This document shows positions 41,300 through 50,095 of a stretch of DNA of 53,434 bases, in pieces; the first letter of the stretch is position 1, and each line of letters starts with the position of its first letter. This stretch comes from JBIOWF01 sp044868295. GTDB taxonomy: Bacteria; Actinomycetota; Actinomycetes; Streptosporangiales; Streptosporangiaceae. The DNA is taken from contig JBIOWF010000062.1 of NCBI GenBank assembly GCA_044868295.1, positions 1-53,434 on the forward strand, in the 5' to 3' direction. The notes under the pieces are model-generated. The model worked only from the letters and a program-made list of their open reading frames with translations. It made no database searches and was not told the origin of the DNA. Made by a program: the position numbers and the translations under genes.

Positions 41300-42007
41300 A
41301 TGCGTACCATGAGCTTCCCGATGGACAGACAGCACATCCTCGTCGTCGACGACGATCCGGCGATCCTGCGCTCACTGCGCCGGGGCCTGTCGCTGGAACG
41401 CTTCGACGTGGAAACCGTCGGGTCCGGGAAGCTGGCCCTTGACGCCATGGCGCGAACTCTGCCCGAGGCTGTGGTGCTGGACGTGTCCATGCCGGAGATG
41501 TCGGGCATCGAGGTGTGCCGGGCGTTGCGTACGAGCGAGGCCGACGTTCCCGTTCTGATGCTGTCGGCCCTCGACGAGGTGGCCGACCGGGTGGCCGGGT
41601 TGGCTGCGGTCGCCGACGACTACATGGTCAAGCCGTTCGACCTGATGGAATTGGTGCTGCGTCTGCGGGCGCTGCTGCGCCGCGCGGGACGGGCGCCGGG
41701 TGAGACGGTGAGGGTCGGTCGGCTGTCCGTGAATCCCGGAGGGAGACGGGTCAGCGTGAACGGCAGGCCGATCGAGCTCACCCGGCGGGAGTTCGATCTG
41801 CTCGAGGTGCTGGCCGGGAACGCGGGAATCGTACTGACGCGATCGGTTCTGCTGGAGCGCGTCTGGGGATACGACTTCGACGTCACCGACAACGCCGTGG
41901 ACACCTTCGTCGGATACCTGCGCCGCAAGCTCGAGGCGGGAGGGGAACCGCGGATGCTCCACACCGTTCGCGGGGTCGGATTCGTGCTGCGGGATTTCGG
42001 TCCATGA
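41300..42007 (+). CDS. OmpR-family response regulator
   Basis: 235 residues from ATG 41300 (ATG 41309 and 41321 also possible). Receiver domain with ILVVDDDPAILRSLRRGL, phosphoacceptor in AVVLDVSMPEMSGIEVC and YMVKPFDLMELVLRL; wing domain with LTRREFDLLEVLAGNAGIVL and DTFVGYLRRKLEAGG. MprA/TcrA-like in arrangement. Its stop overlaps the start of a frameshifted kinase by 4 bp (ATGA). Confidence 0.93.
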   Translation: MRTMSFPMDRQHILVVDDDPAILRSLRRGLSLERFDVETVGSGKLALDAMARTLPEAVVLDVSMPEMSGIEVCRALRTSEADVPVLMLSALDEVADRVAGLAAVADDYMVKPFDLMELVLRLRALLRRAGRAPGETVRVGRLSVNPGGRRVSVNGRPIELTRREFDLLEVLAGNAGIVLTRSVLLERVWGYDFDVTDNAVDTFVGYLRRKLEAGGEPRMLHTVRGVGFVLRDFGP

Positions 42008-43445
42008 GACTGTCCACTCGGTTCGCGCTGTGCGTCGCGGGCCTGGTGGCGCTGCTCGTGCTGCTGGCCGGACTGATGGTGCTGAAGCTGGCCTCGAACG
42101 ATATTCGGGACGAGCGGGACCGGTGGCTCTCGTCGCGGCTCGCCACGCTGGCGCCAGTGGCGAGCAATTACGCGCAGCGCCCCCTCCTGCGCCCCTGGAC
42201 GGAAGAGCGGCTCACCGGGGCCGCGACGGGGGACGACGGTTCCGGCGGCGTGTACGTCCAGGCCGTCGATGGTACGCACCTGGCGATCGGTGACGTGCCC
42301 AAGGCCTTGCCCGAGCCTTTGGAAGGCCCCGGCACCTTCGTATATGACGGCGCCCGCTGGCGCTTCATCACCACGGAGCTCGGGGCGCGTGGCCAGGCGG
42401 GTCGGCTGTGGGTCTTCGAGCCCGAGGAGCGTCTCGTCGCGCGGTTCGTCCCGCTGCGCCGCCGGGTATTGCTGGTCACGATCATCGCCGCCGTGGTGGC
42501 TTCGGCAGCGGGGTTCTGGCTCGGCCGCTGGCGGTGCTCCGGCGGCAGACGCGCACGATCGACCTCCCGGCGCCGGAGGGCGGGCGGCTGACCACCGTCT
42601 CGGGCGTCGTCGAGATCGACGAACTCGCCCACCTGATCAACGAGCTGCTGGACCGCAGGGACGCCGCCGTGGCCCGGAAGGACAACGCCCTGGAGGCCGC
42701 CCGCGCGTTCGCCGCCACCGCCGCGCACGAGCTGCGCACGCCTTTGACGAGTATGAGCACCAACATCAGCTTGCTGGCGCACCCGGACCTCACCGACACC
42801 GACAGAGCCGAGATCATCGCGGACCTGGGCGTGGAGAACGGCAGGATCCACCGATTGATCACCATGCTGCGCCTGCTCGCGCGTGGCGAGCTCCTCGACC
42901 CGGCGACGTTCAGCGCCGTCGATCTGACCGAGTTGGTCGACGTCGCGGTCGAGGACGCTCGCCGTCGTCACCCGCACGCCGCCGTGGCCACCTCCATGGA
43001 CGAGGGCGTCATCGTGCGGGGTTGGGCGGAAGGCCTCCGGATGATCGTGGACAATCTGCTCGACAACGCCGCGATCCACGGCGCCGACGACGCGGGCCGG
43101 GCGACGGTCGAGGTGACGCTGAGCCGTACCGACGACGAGGCCGGTCTCGTCGTCAAGGACGTCGGGCCGGGCATTCCCGCCGGTCAACGACATCTGGTGT
43201 TCGACCGGTTCCACCGCCGGGCGGACAGCCCCGGATCCGGTCTCGGCCTCACCCTGGCCTACCAGCAGGCCGTTCTGCACGGCGGAACACTGACCGTCGG
43301 CTCGCCGCCCGGCGGCCCGGGAACGTGGGTCCGCCTGCTCCTGCCGTACGGCGCCGCGTCGGGCGACACGCGCTCCTGGCTCATCGCCCACCGCCCAGAC
43401 CGTGTGGCCTGCACAGGTCTTCACATCCCGCCAGCCCGGCGGTAG
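42004..43445 (+). pseudogene. Sensor histidine kinase, frameshifted between TM2 and HAMP/HisKA
   Basis: The first frame (42004-42591) encodes the N-terminal helix LCVAGLVALLVLLAGLMVL, an extracellular loop and TM2 (LLVTIIAAVVASAAGFWLGR), then runs into Arg/Ser-rich nonsense. The second frame, offset by -1 and ending at 43445, resumes PLAVLRRQTRTIDLPAPEGG, HisKA with TAAHELRTPLTSMSTNI, N box MIVDNLLDNAAIHG and G box SGSGLGLTLAYQQAVLHGG. The break is at about 42520-42540. Family members have WxLRPLAVLRRQ here, so about 10-16 bases seem to be missing between CGCTGG copies. Either a real inactivating deletion or an assembly error. Confidence 0.85.
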
Positions 43446-43518
43446 GACCATCGGCCGCCATCCGCCCTTCCCACCGAACCGAACCCCGGCGGCATGCCCT
43501 CTGTGGCGGTGACTGTGA

Positions 43519-43647
43519 CGGATTCACTGCCCCTGCCACGGAAGCCAGTTCTCGATCGTTGACGGGCATGTCGTGCAGGGCCCGGCCACGCGATCTCTCC
43601 CCAAGAAGAAGATCACCATCAAGAAGGGCGTCATCCGGCTCGCCTGA
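43519..43647 (+). pseudogene. C-terminal relic of a Rieske [2Fe-2S] protein
   Basis: Frame 43519-43647 reads RIHCPCHGSQFSIVDGHVVQ then GPATRSLPKKKITIKKGVIR, ending at the TGA 43645-43647. CPCHGSQFSI is the second cluster-ligand loop (Cys and His) of Rieske proteins, and the GPATxxLP follow-on is characteristic. A stop codon lies immediately upstream in frame, and the first ligand pair (CTHxGC) is absent. It is a 3' remnant of roughly 42 codons. Confidence 0.8.
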
Positions 43648-43653
43648 GCTTTC

Positions 43654-43703
43654 CCCTCCATGAGGTACGGCTCGCCCGCGCGCGAGCCGTACCTCATGGA
43701 GGG
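43654..43703. terminator. 21-bp perfect stem hairpin
   Basis: CCCTCCATGAGGTACGGCTCG (43654-43674, a 21-base arm) pairs completely with 43683-43703 around an 8-base loop. It follows the Rieske relic and may have been its terminator. It shares the GTACGGCTCG core with 22226-22253. Confidence 0.75.
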
Positions 43704-43813
43704 CATAGTGATCGGGCCGTCACCTGCGAAAACGCGAGCGCGTACGAACCTTTGTCGAACCACGAGGCAACCTCCGCGCCTCTTGGGACGTCAATGCAGT
43801 CAAGGAGGCCCGG

Positions 43814-43921
43814 ATGGACGTCCTGGTCGGCCTCATGGACGAGGAGCTCCGCCTCGAGTTCCTCCTCATCGAGGCCCTGAATGAGGAAGCGGAGAAGCTG
43901 GCCGCACCAGCCAACCGCTAG
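43814..43921 (+). CDS. Short hypothetical protein or C-terminal relic
   Basis: 35 residues from ATG 43814 (MDVLVGLMDEELRLEFLLIE), ending AAPANR. The frame remains open and protein-like back to 43712 (VRTFVEPRGNLRASWDVNAV) but without a start. It could be a small acidic helical protein or the tail of a decayed gene. It is followed by a terminator. Confidence 0.4.
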   Translation: MDVLVGLMDEELRLEFLLIEALNEEAEKLAAPANR

Positions 43922-43930
43922 ACAACCGAG

Positions 43931-43965
43931 GCGCCGCCATCTCCTTCGCAGGGAGGTGGCGGCGC
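43931..43965. terminator. Bidirectional terminator downstream of lgt
   Basis: GCGCCGCCATCTCC (43931-43944) and GGAGGTGGCGGCGC (43952-43965) form a 14-bp stem with one G-T pair and a 7-base loop, two bp from the lgt stop. Confidence 0.8.
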
Positions 43966-43966
43966 A

Positions 43967-44863
43967 TCATCGCCCGGCCTGGATGTCGTCCGTCTTGCCC
44001 GCATCCACGTCCGGCACGATCGGAGGTGTCGGCCTGAGGACCTCGTCCTCGGTTTTCTTCCTGGTCAGGTAGAAGTACGCCACCGCACCGACGAAGAGTG
44101 CGATCGACGTCCACTGGTTGAGCCGCATGCCGAGAATCTCGTTGGCGGGATCGACACGTAGACCCTCGATCCAGAACCGGCCGAGCGTGTAGCCCGCCAC
44201 GTACAGCGCGAATATCCGGCCGTGACGCAGCGCGAACCGGCGGCCGAGCAAGATCAGCACCAGGCCGAGACCAAGGTCCCAGATCGACTCGTACAGGAAT
44301 GTCGGATGGTACGTGGCCTGGCCTGGGACGGTCCCGGGCAGGCCCGGGTCGATCTCAAGGCCCCACGGCAGATCGGTCGGCCCGCCGAACAGTTCCTGGT
44401 TGAAGTAGTTGCCCCAGCGGCCGATGCCCTGAGCCACCGCGATGCCCGGCGCCACGGTGTCCGCGACGGCACTGAGCGAGAGGCCCCGGCGACGGCAGGC
44501 GATCCACACCCCTACACCGCCGAGCGCGACGGCGCCCCAGATGCCCAGCCCGCGCCAGCCCGGACCTTGGTCGCTCCACAGCAAGATCGCGTCGATGGGC
44601 CGGTTGGGCGCATCCGGCCCGAAGTAGAGCTGCCAATCGGTGATGACGTGATAGAGACGCCCCCCGACTATTCCGAAAGGAATGGCCCACGCGGCGAGGT
44701 CGGTGATCGTGCCAGGCTCTCCGCCGCGGCTTCGCCAGCGGCGCTCGGAGATGACCACGGCGGCGATGATGCCGAGCAGGATGCACAGCGTGTAGCCACG
44801 CAAGGGAAGCGGTCCCAGATACCAGACACTCTGGGACGGGCTGGGGATAGAGGCCAACGGCAT
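43967..44863 (-). CDS. lgt: Prolipoprotein diacylglyceryl transferase
   Basis: 298 residues from ATG 44863 (MPLASIPSPSQS); the open frame extends to 45004 but the extra part is not Lgt-like. About seven helices. Signatures: PLRGYTLCILLGIIAAVVIS, IVGGRLYHVITDW, the Lgt motif GIGRWGNYFNQELFGGPTDL, and YHPTFLYESIWDLGL with the essential His/Glu region. It adds diacylglyceryl to lipobox cysteines. In many actinobacteria lgt follows trpA; here trp genes are absent and decayed DNA flanks it. Confidence 0.95.
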   Translation of the reverse strand: MPLASIPSPSQSVWYLGPLPLRGYTLCILLGIIAAVVISERRWRSRGGEPGTITDLAAWAIPFGIVGGRLYHVITDWQLYFGPDAPNRPIDAILLWSDQGPGWRGLGIWGAVALGGVGVWIACRRRGLSLSAVADTVAPGIAVAQGIGRWGNYFNQELFGGPTDLPWGLEIDPGLPGTVPGQATYHPTFLYESIWDLGLGLVLILLGRRFALRHGRIFALYVAGYTLGRFWIEGLRVDPANEILGMRLNQWTSIALFVGAVAYFYLTRKKTEDEVLRPTPPIVPDVDAGKTDDIQAGR

Positions 44864-45107
44864 GTCACCGGACACTACCTGAGCCCGGCCATGAGCCTCG
44901 GCCTCCGGTCGCTCAAAGCACGTCCGCTCGTCGAAACACGACTTCGGGCCTTCCGGAGCAGGGCGGCTCGCAGCACCTGACCCCTGATCATCACGTACGC
45001 CCACGATCCACCGTGAGCCGGAAGCTTCCGAATCTCATGGATTTGCCAAAGAGATCCGCTTCACTGCCGGTTGATATTCGCCGAGGAAAGACAACGGGCC
45101 CAGGGCG

Positions 45108-45695
45108 TGGAGCGTCGGCGCCGGCTGCTGTGGTAGGCCGGGCCAGGAGCAGGTGAACGATGTCGCCTTCATCAGCCATATGGTCGCGAAGATCGGCCGT
45201 GAGATGAAGAGCGACCCCAAGCGGGTGTACGCGACAGGGATATCCAACGGTGGCATGATGACCTACCGGCTGGCCTGCGACACCAAGATCTTCGCTGCGC
45301 TCGGACCGGTGGCCACGACCCGGCTCGGCGATTGCCCCAATCCCCAGCCCCTCTCGGTCATCCACATCCATGGCATGGCCGACCAGTCCATACGCTTCGA
45401 CGGCGCCCCCGGCACCGGATCCATCAAGGTAGACGGCCCATCTGTGCCCGAGGTTCTCGCCGGCTGGCGCGCGGTCGACCACTGTGGGAGTCCCACCACC
45501 ACCAAGTCAGGACTGGTCACTACCGAGCTCGCCAGATGCCGGCACGGCCGCGCCGTCAAATTGATCACCATCGAAGGAGCAGGTCACCAGTGGCCGGGCG
45601 GCCAGATCGTCCGCACGGAGGCCGACCCGCCGTCCACGGCCCTCGACGCCACCGCCACCCTCTGGAAATTCTTCGCCGCCCACCCCAAGCGCTGA
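45108..45695 (+). pseudogene. 5'-truncated PHB-depolymerase-type alpha/beta hydrolase (LpqC-like)
   Basis: Homology begins at 45108 in frame with WSVGAGCCGRPGQEQVNDVA. It continues with the nucleophile motif ATGISNGGMMTYRL, Asp in IHIHGMADQS and His in EGAGHQWPGG, ending at 45695. A shorter open frame from GTG 45153 also exists. The family is secreted and about 300 residues long; signal peptide and the first third (VVLHGC-type oxyanion region) are missing, so it cannot be exported. Upstream sequence is unrelated. Confidence 0.75.
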
Positions 45696-45933
45696 ACCCT
45701 GAGCCGCGCGGGCGAGCGGGCTACACGTCCGGGCCGGGGCGGTCGTCTTACTGATGCACAGCCGTAACGGCGCGAGGGGAGGTGTGCCCCGGCCATGCCC
45801 CTCGGATCCCGGTCAGCCAAGACCGGGTGCCCGGTGACCCGCGCTTCTTCAGGAAGGGGGCCACCGGACACTCGCGGACTTCAGGCCCCGCTCGGCGCTC
45901 TGACCTGAGCGGGTGAGCCGTCATGCCACCGAG

Positions 45934-46207
45934 TCAGTGCTTGATCTCCTCCAGGCAGAGCACATACCCGCGCTGGCGGCGGGCGCCCTCCGCCAACACG
46001 ATGTCGGTCGCGGTCGGGTACGCCTGGCAGGCCGCGTTCGCCGTCGAGCTGGTGTAGCTGCCCTCGGCTCGGCCGACGACCTTGAACTTGGCCGTGGCGT
46101 CACCGCAGGCGACGGTCTTCATGTCGTTGGCATCGGCGGCGTCGATGACGCAGTCGCCGACCTTCGCCAGGTCGGTGTCGTTCGTGAAGTACTTGTACGC
46201 AAGGAAT
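45934..46207 (-). pseudogene. C-terminal fragment of an LppU-like secreted protein
   Basis: Minus-strand reading gives AYKYFTNDTDLAKVGDCVID, MKTVACGDATAKFKVVGRAE and QRGYVLCLEEIKH, with the paired Cys spacing of the LppU/SCO3897 group. The signal peptide and membrane part are absent. At about 46207 the frame passes directly into group II intron sequence, so it is the 3' side of a deletion joint. Confidence 0.65.
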
Positions 46208-46649
46208 TGTCCATATCGATCACCCAGTCTTTTCGCCGGCACCGCATCCGGCACGCCCCGACCGCGTCCAACGCGGACTTGCCCGGACGATAGCCATAGG
46301 AATCCTGGTGGAAGACCTGTTCGACCTTCGGCTCCAGATGCATCCGCACCACCGTCTGGGCCACCCGATCCGCCACCGTCGGCACCCCGAGCACCCGCGT
46401 CCCCTTGCCTCCCGGTCTGGGGATCTCCACCGCCTTCACCGGCGGCGGGAAGTACGAGCCTGACGACAGCCGGTTCCAGATCCGATACAGGTTCCGGTCC
46501 CGATCCGCCTCGAACTCGATGATCGATTCCTCATCGACCCCCGCCGCACCCTTGTTGGCTTTGACTGTCTGAAACGCTTCCCAGACCGTCCACCTGCCGA
46601 TCTGAAACGGGGTCCACATACGCCAAGTTGCGTTGAAGTCCTCGCACAT
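46208..46649 (-). pseudogene. N-terminal half of group II intron reverse transcriptase/maturase
   Basis: About 147 codons from ATG 46649. RT-0 to RT-3 blocks are visible: AFQTVKANKGAAGVDEESII, YRIWNRLSSGSYFPPPVKAV, GGKGTRVLGVPTVADRVAQT, VRMHLEPKVEQVFHQDSYGY, RPGKSALDAVG and KDWVIDMD. It breaks just before the first metal-binding Asp loop is completed (the DWVIDxDI motif). The YADD catalytic block, maturase domain and endonuclease are gone. Confidence 0.88.
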
Positions 46650-47225
46650 TCAGGACGGGCCCCAGTCCGTCCAGTACAGCGGGCGATGGCCCGCCGGGGT
46701 GGTTGGACCCAGACCCCTGGGTCATGCCCTTGTGCCTACCCTCGCCCCAAGCATGATCAAAGTGCGGGTCCTTCCCACCCGACGCGCTTTGCACGCCAAC
46801 CGGTACTACGACCCCCTCGGACTCCCGCTGCCCTCCGAGCGACTTCACCATCGGCTTATACGCTCGATCTCTTGCCCGACGAAAGGCGTGGTCAGACGGG
46901 CCTCTCCTGTTCCGATTCGATCCATGCACACGTGCCGATCCCCATACCCCGGGAGAACCCGGCGAGCTGACCCCGGACCAGGGCCCGCCGGACGTGGCCT
47001 TCGCCGTGACATGACCGGCTCGGCTTCTCCATCGTGAGCGTGACGAGGCTGCAGGACTCGCTGTCGCCAGCTACGGCCCGCGTGCTTGCTCCCTCCAAAG
47101 AGGCTCTTGACGCCCCGCTCAGCCCGCCGGATCTCTCCGACGGACCGGGGCCTGCTACCGGGCACTCCGGTGTCTACCCGGACGGGACTTCCACCCGCAG
47201 GATCGGACCAGCTTCCAGGACGCAC
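46208..47225 (-). mobile_element. 5' part of a group II intron, 3'-truncated
   Basis: The intron begins on the minus strand with GTGCGTCC at 47225, matching the GUGYG 5' end, and includes GGTGGAAGTCCCGTCCGG in the domain I region. About 575 nt of RNA domains precede a maturase ORF. Domains V and VI and the 3' end are lost: the element stops at about 46208, inside the reverse transcriptase, where it joins an LppU-like fragment. It cannot splice or retrohome by itself. Confidence 0.78.
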
Positions 47226-47283
47226 CATGTCGACACGCTAACCCACATCCACGACCGGCCTGCCGTACACGGAAGGTTGCAGG

Positions 47284-48135
47284 TCAGAAGAGGGTCGCCG
47301 GCTCGGTCGGCATGGGCTCGGGCAGCGGCTCGATCTGGGGCAGCCGGGCCCGTACGTCGTCATGAAAACGGCGGGCGAGCATCAGCGCGTCGGCGTTGTC
47401 GGGGGTATGGATGAACACGGTCGGCGAGCGGCCTTCGCGCAGCCATTCTGTGACCGTGCCGATCCATCGCTGCCACCCCTCGATCGTGCGCGCCGTGTCG
47501 TCGCGGCCGAGGTAGCGAACGATCGGACGGTCGGTGAGCGCGGCCGACCGGAGCGGCACGCGCGGTTTCTTCGTCCATGCGTCTCGTTCGGCGTCGCTGG
47601 TCGGTGGGCTCTGGAAGAGGGTGGTGGTGTCGAACGGGATCCACTCGGCATCGGCGTTGGTGAGAACCCTTTCTAGAAGCCGTACCGATCGCGCGTCATC
47701 GAAGAACGCGCGGTGGCGGACTTCGACCGCGTATCTGTGCGAGCGGGGCAGCCGATGCAGAAAGCCCGCCAGGGTGCCGAGATCGGCCGGAGCGAACGAA
47801 GCCGGCAGTTGGACCCAAAGGGCATGGGTACGCGGCCCGAGTGGCTCGATCGTGTCCAGGAACGATCGGAGCTCCTCGTCGATGCCGGAAAGGTGGCGCT
47901 CATGCGTAATCGACTTGGGCAGCTTGGTCACGAAGCGGAAGTCGGAGGTGGTCTGCCGCGCCCATGACTCCACCGTGGCCCGTGCCGGTGTCGCGTAGAA
48001 CGTCGTGTTGCCCTCCACCGCGTTGCACCAGGTCGCATACGACCGCAGGCGCTCTGCGGGAGGTAACGGATGGGGCAGAAAGCGCCCCTGCCATGGCGCG
48101 TGCGTCCACATCGCGCATCCCACATGAAGCCGCAT
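47284..48135 (-). CDS. DUF72 (YecE-like) TIM-barrel protein
   Basis: 283 residues from ATG 48135 (GGGGAC upstream). Typical DUF72 parts: MRLHVGCAMWTHAPWQGRFL, WCNAVEGNTTFYATPARATV, FRFVTKLPKSITHERHL, and YAVEVRHRAFFDD. Function of DUF72 is unknown; members resemble xylose-isomerase-like barrels. The 3' end abuts the group II intron remnant but the gene looks intact. Confidence 0.9.
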   Translation of the reverse strand: MRLHVGCAMWTHAPWQGRFLPHPLPPAERLRSYATWCNAVEGNTTFYATPARATVESWARQTTSDFRFVTKLPKSITHERHLSGIDEELRSFLDTIEPLGPRTHALWVQLPASFAPADLGTLAGFLHRLPRSHRYAVEVRHRAFFDDARSVRLLERVLTNADAEWIPFDTTTLFQSPPTSDAERDAWTKKPRVPLRSAALTDRPIVRYLGRDDTARTIEGWQRWIGTVTEWLREGRSPTVFIHTPDNADALMLARRFHDDVRARLPQIEPLPEPMPTEPATLF

Positions 48136-48407
48136 GTCCCCGACGCTATCCAAGACCGACGCTATCCAAGACCGGCGGGAGAACAGACCCGAGCGGAGGC
48201 TGAACGCCAACGCTCGCGGCGTGATCAGTGAGCCCAGCCTCACGAGCCTTTCCGGGCCGTTCGATGCGAGGCGCCCGCGAGCTGGGCGGGACCGCGCGGG
48301 GGCGAGCTGCACCAGTCGACCGTTCCGAGCGGCCTACCAGCGGCTCCAGGAGGCGATGTATAGAAATATAGACACCATGTCGGCGCTGCTTTACCTTAAA
48401 GCATGTC

Positions 48408-49061
48408 ATGGTCGGCATCCTGGTCGGCTTCGCCGAGGCTTACGTGCCCGGCCAGGTCTACGTGTCCGGTGATGCCGCTGCCACCGCGCACAACGTCGTG
48501 GCCAACGCGGGCTTAGTCCGCGCCGGCGTCGTGGCCGACCTCGCCCAGGCCACGTTCTTCACATTCACCGGGATGGCCCTCTACCGGCTTCTTGAGCACG
48601 TGAACAAGAATGTCGCCCGCGCGATGATGACCTTCGTGGCGATCTCGGTCGCGATCATGTGCCTCAACCGGGTGCACCAGTTCGGGGCGCTCCTCGTCGC
48701 CACCGACCCGTCCTACGCGGGCGCCAACGGATCCGACGCGCTGGTGCTGCTCCTGCTCGACCTCACCCACTACGGCGTCCTGGCCGCTCAGATCTTCTTC
48801 GGCCTGTGGCTGCTGCCGCTGGGCTACCTCGTCTACAAGTCGGGCATGTTCCCCCGGGTGCTGGGGGTCCTGCTGGCAACCGGATGCGGCTGCTATCTCG
48901 TGGACCTGTTCACGCAGTTCCTGGCGCCTGACCTGGCCGCGGCCCTGGCCCCGTTCCTCCACACTCCCCCCGCCGTCGCGGAGATCGCGATGGTGCTGTG
49001 GCTGCTCATCAAGGGCGCGAAGGCCCCACGGCAGGACGCGCAGCTTCTGGTCGCGGCCTGA
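48408..49061 (+). CDS. DUF4386-like membrane protein, N-terminally short
   Basis: 217 residues, six helices, e.g. QATFFTFTGMALYRLLEHVN, LTHYGVLAAQIFFGLWLLPL, YLVYKSGMFPRVLGVLLATG. The LPLGYLVYKSGxxPRxLGxLL segment is the DUF4386 hallmark. Relatives have about 20 more residues in the first helix, and no ribosome site is seen before ATG 48408, so the start may be eroded. An AT-rich promoter-like stretch (GTATAGAAATATAG) lies at ~48358. Function unknown. Confidence 0.7.
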   Translation: MVGILVGFAEAYVPGQVYVSGDAAATAHNVVANAGLVRAGVVADLAQATFFTFTGMALYRLLEHVNKNVARAMMTFVAISVAIMCLNRVHQFGALLVATDPSYAGANGSDALVLLLLDLTHYGVLAAQIFFGLWLLPLGYLVYKSGMFPRVLGVLLATGCGCYLVDLFTQFLAPDLAAALAPFLHTPPAVAEIAMVLWLLIKGAKAPRQDAQLLVAA

Positions 49062-49095
49062 GCCGTACGCAATCCGCAAAGCACTCCCAACCAGC

Positions 49096-49431
49096 ACCTG
49101 CGACAGCTCCTTCGCCGAGTACGCGTGCGCCCACCAGGACAGGTTCGCGCGCAAGCCGGCGAACATCACCTTCGAGCAGGCGGCGGCGGTCCCCACCTCC
49201 GGCTGCGCAGCCCTCCAAGGTGTACGCGACTCCGGACACGTTCACCCGGGCCAGAAGGTGCTGGTCACCGGTGCGGGCGGCGGCGTGGGGACGTTCGCGG
49301 TACAGCTGACCAAGGCGTTCGGAGCCGAGGTCACCGGCGTGTGCCGTACCGCGTAGACGGACCTGGTCCGATCGATCGGTGCGGACGACGTCATCGACAC
49401 TCACCAGGCAATTACGACAAGTGCCATCTGA
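49096..49431 (+). pseudogene. Relic of a zinc-type alcohol dehydrogenase / quinone oxidoreductase
   Basis: One frame reads TCDSSFAEYACAHQDRFARK, PANITFEQAAAVPTSGCAAL, HPGQKVLVTGAGGGVGTFAV and FGAEVTGVCRTA, then TAG, then TDLVRSIGADDVID. It is the middle of the MDR fold with the GxGxxG NAD(P)-binding motif. Relatives have Lys at the TAG position, so it is a nonsense mutation. Both ends are missing. Confidence 0.85.
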
Positions 49432-49481
49432 CTGTGTCGAGTTTTGCAGCGATCGCGGCTGTCATCCTGGACAGAGGATGA

Positions 49482-50015
49482 TCAAGTGGCCAGGAACTCT
49501 AACGTGAGCTGCCATGGATAGTCAGTCACCTGATCTGCCCCTGAGCTTGGGGCCAGGGGCTCGAACTGGTCTTCGCCGAGAAGAACCCGAACGCCTTCGG
49601 ATCGGAGTTGCTCGACGGCTGCGCGGAAAGGAGCGCGGGCGGCGAGAGCGCTGTTCACGAATGGCAGCATGACGACGGGGATGCCCAAACCGGGGGCTTC
49701 GGCGAGAAGCCCGAGGGCATAGGTGTCGGCGATGCCCTGGGCGAACTTATTGACGGTGTTGTACGTCGCGGGGGCGACGATGATGGCGTCGGCCCTGGGG
49801 GATTTGGGTTCGCCTGGATTGCGGTACTGGCTGCGGACAGGGCGACCGGTCTGCTTTTCCAGCTCAGGGATGTCGATGAAGTCGAGTGCAGGCGGGGTGG
49901 CGATGATCTGGACCGTCCATCCCTGCTCGTGGGCCATGGTGACGAGACAGCCGACGTCGCTGGCTGGTCCAGCAGCACACACGATCACGTAGAGGACCTT
50001 GCCGGATTCGGTCAC
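49482..50015 (-). CDS. Flavoprotein of the PPC-decarboxylase (CoaC/Dfp-like) family
   Basis: 177 residues from GTG 50015, with GGGGAG upstream; the longer open frame to 50138 lacks such a site. FMN-binding fold: VLYVIVCAAGPASDVGCLVT, ADAIIVAPATYNTVNKFAQG, GIADTYALGLLAEAPGLGIP. APATYNTVNK is the phosphate/FMN loop and the conserved Asn of the family. It may be a decarboxylase acting on a peptide or cofactor; no partner is nearby. Confidence 0.82.
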   Translation of the reverse strand: MTESGKVLYVIVCAAGPASDVGCLVTMAHEQGWTVQIIATPPALDFIDIPELEKQTGRPVRSQYRNPGEPKSPRADAIIVAPATYNTVNKFAQGIADTYALGLLAEAPGLGIPVVMLPFVNSALAARAPFRAAVEQLRSEGVRVLLGEDQFEPLAPSSGADQVTDYPWQLTLEFLAT

Positions 50016-50095
50016 GCGCTGACTCCCCAAGGCTTCGGCGTACTCGCACCCCTCACGCCGAATACAAGTGGCTGCGGTGGCGAGAATGTCACGGA

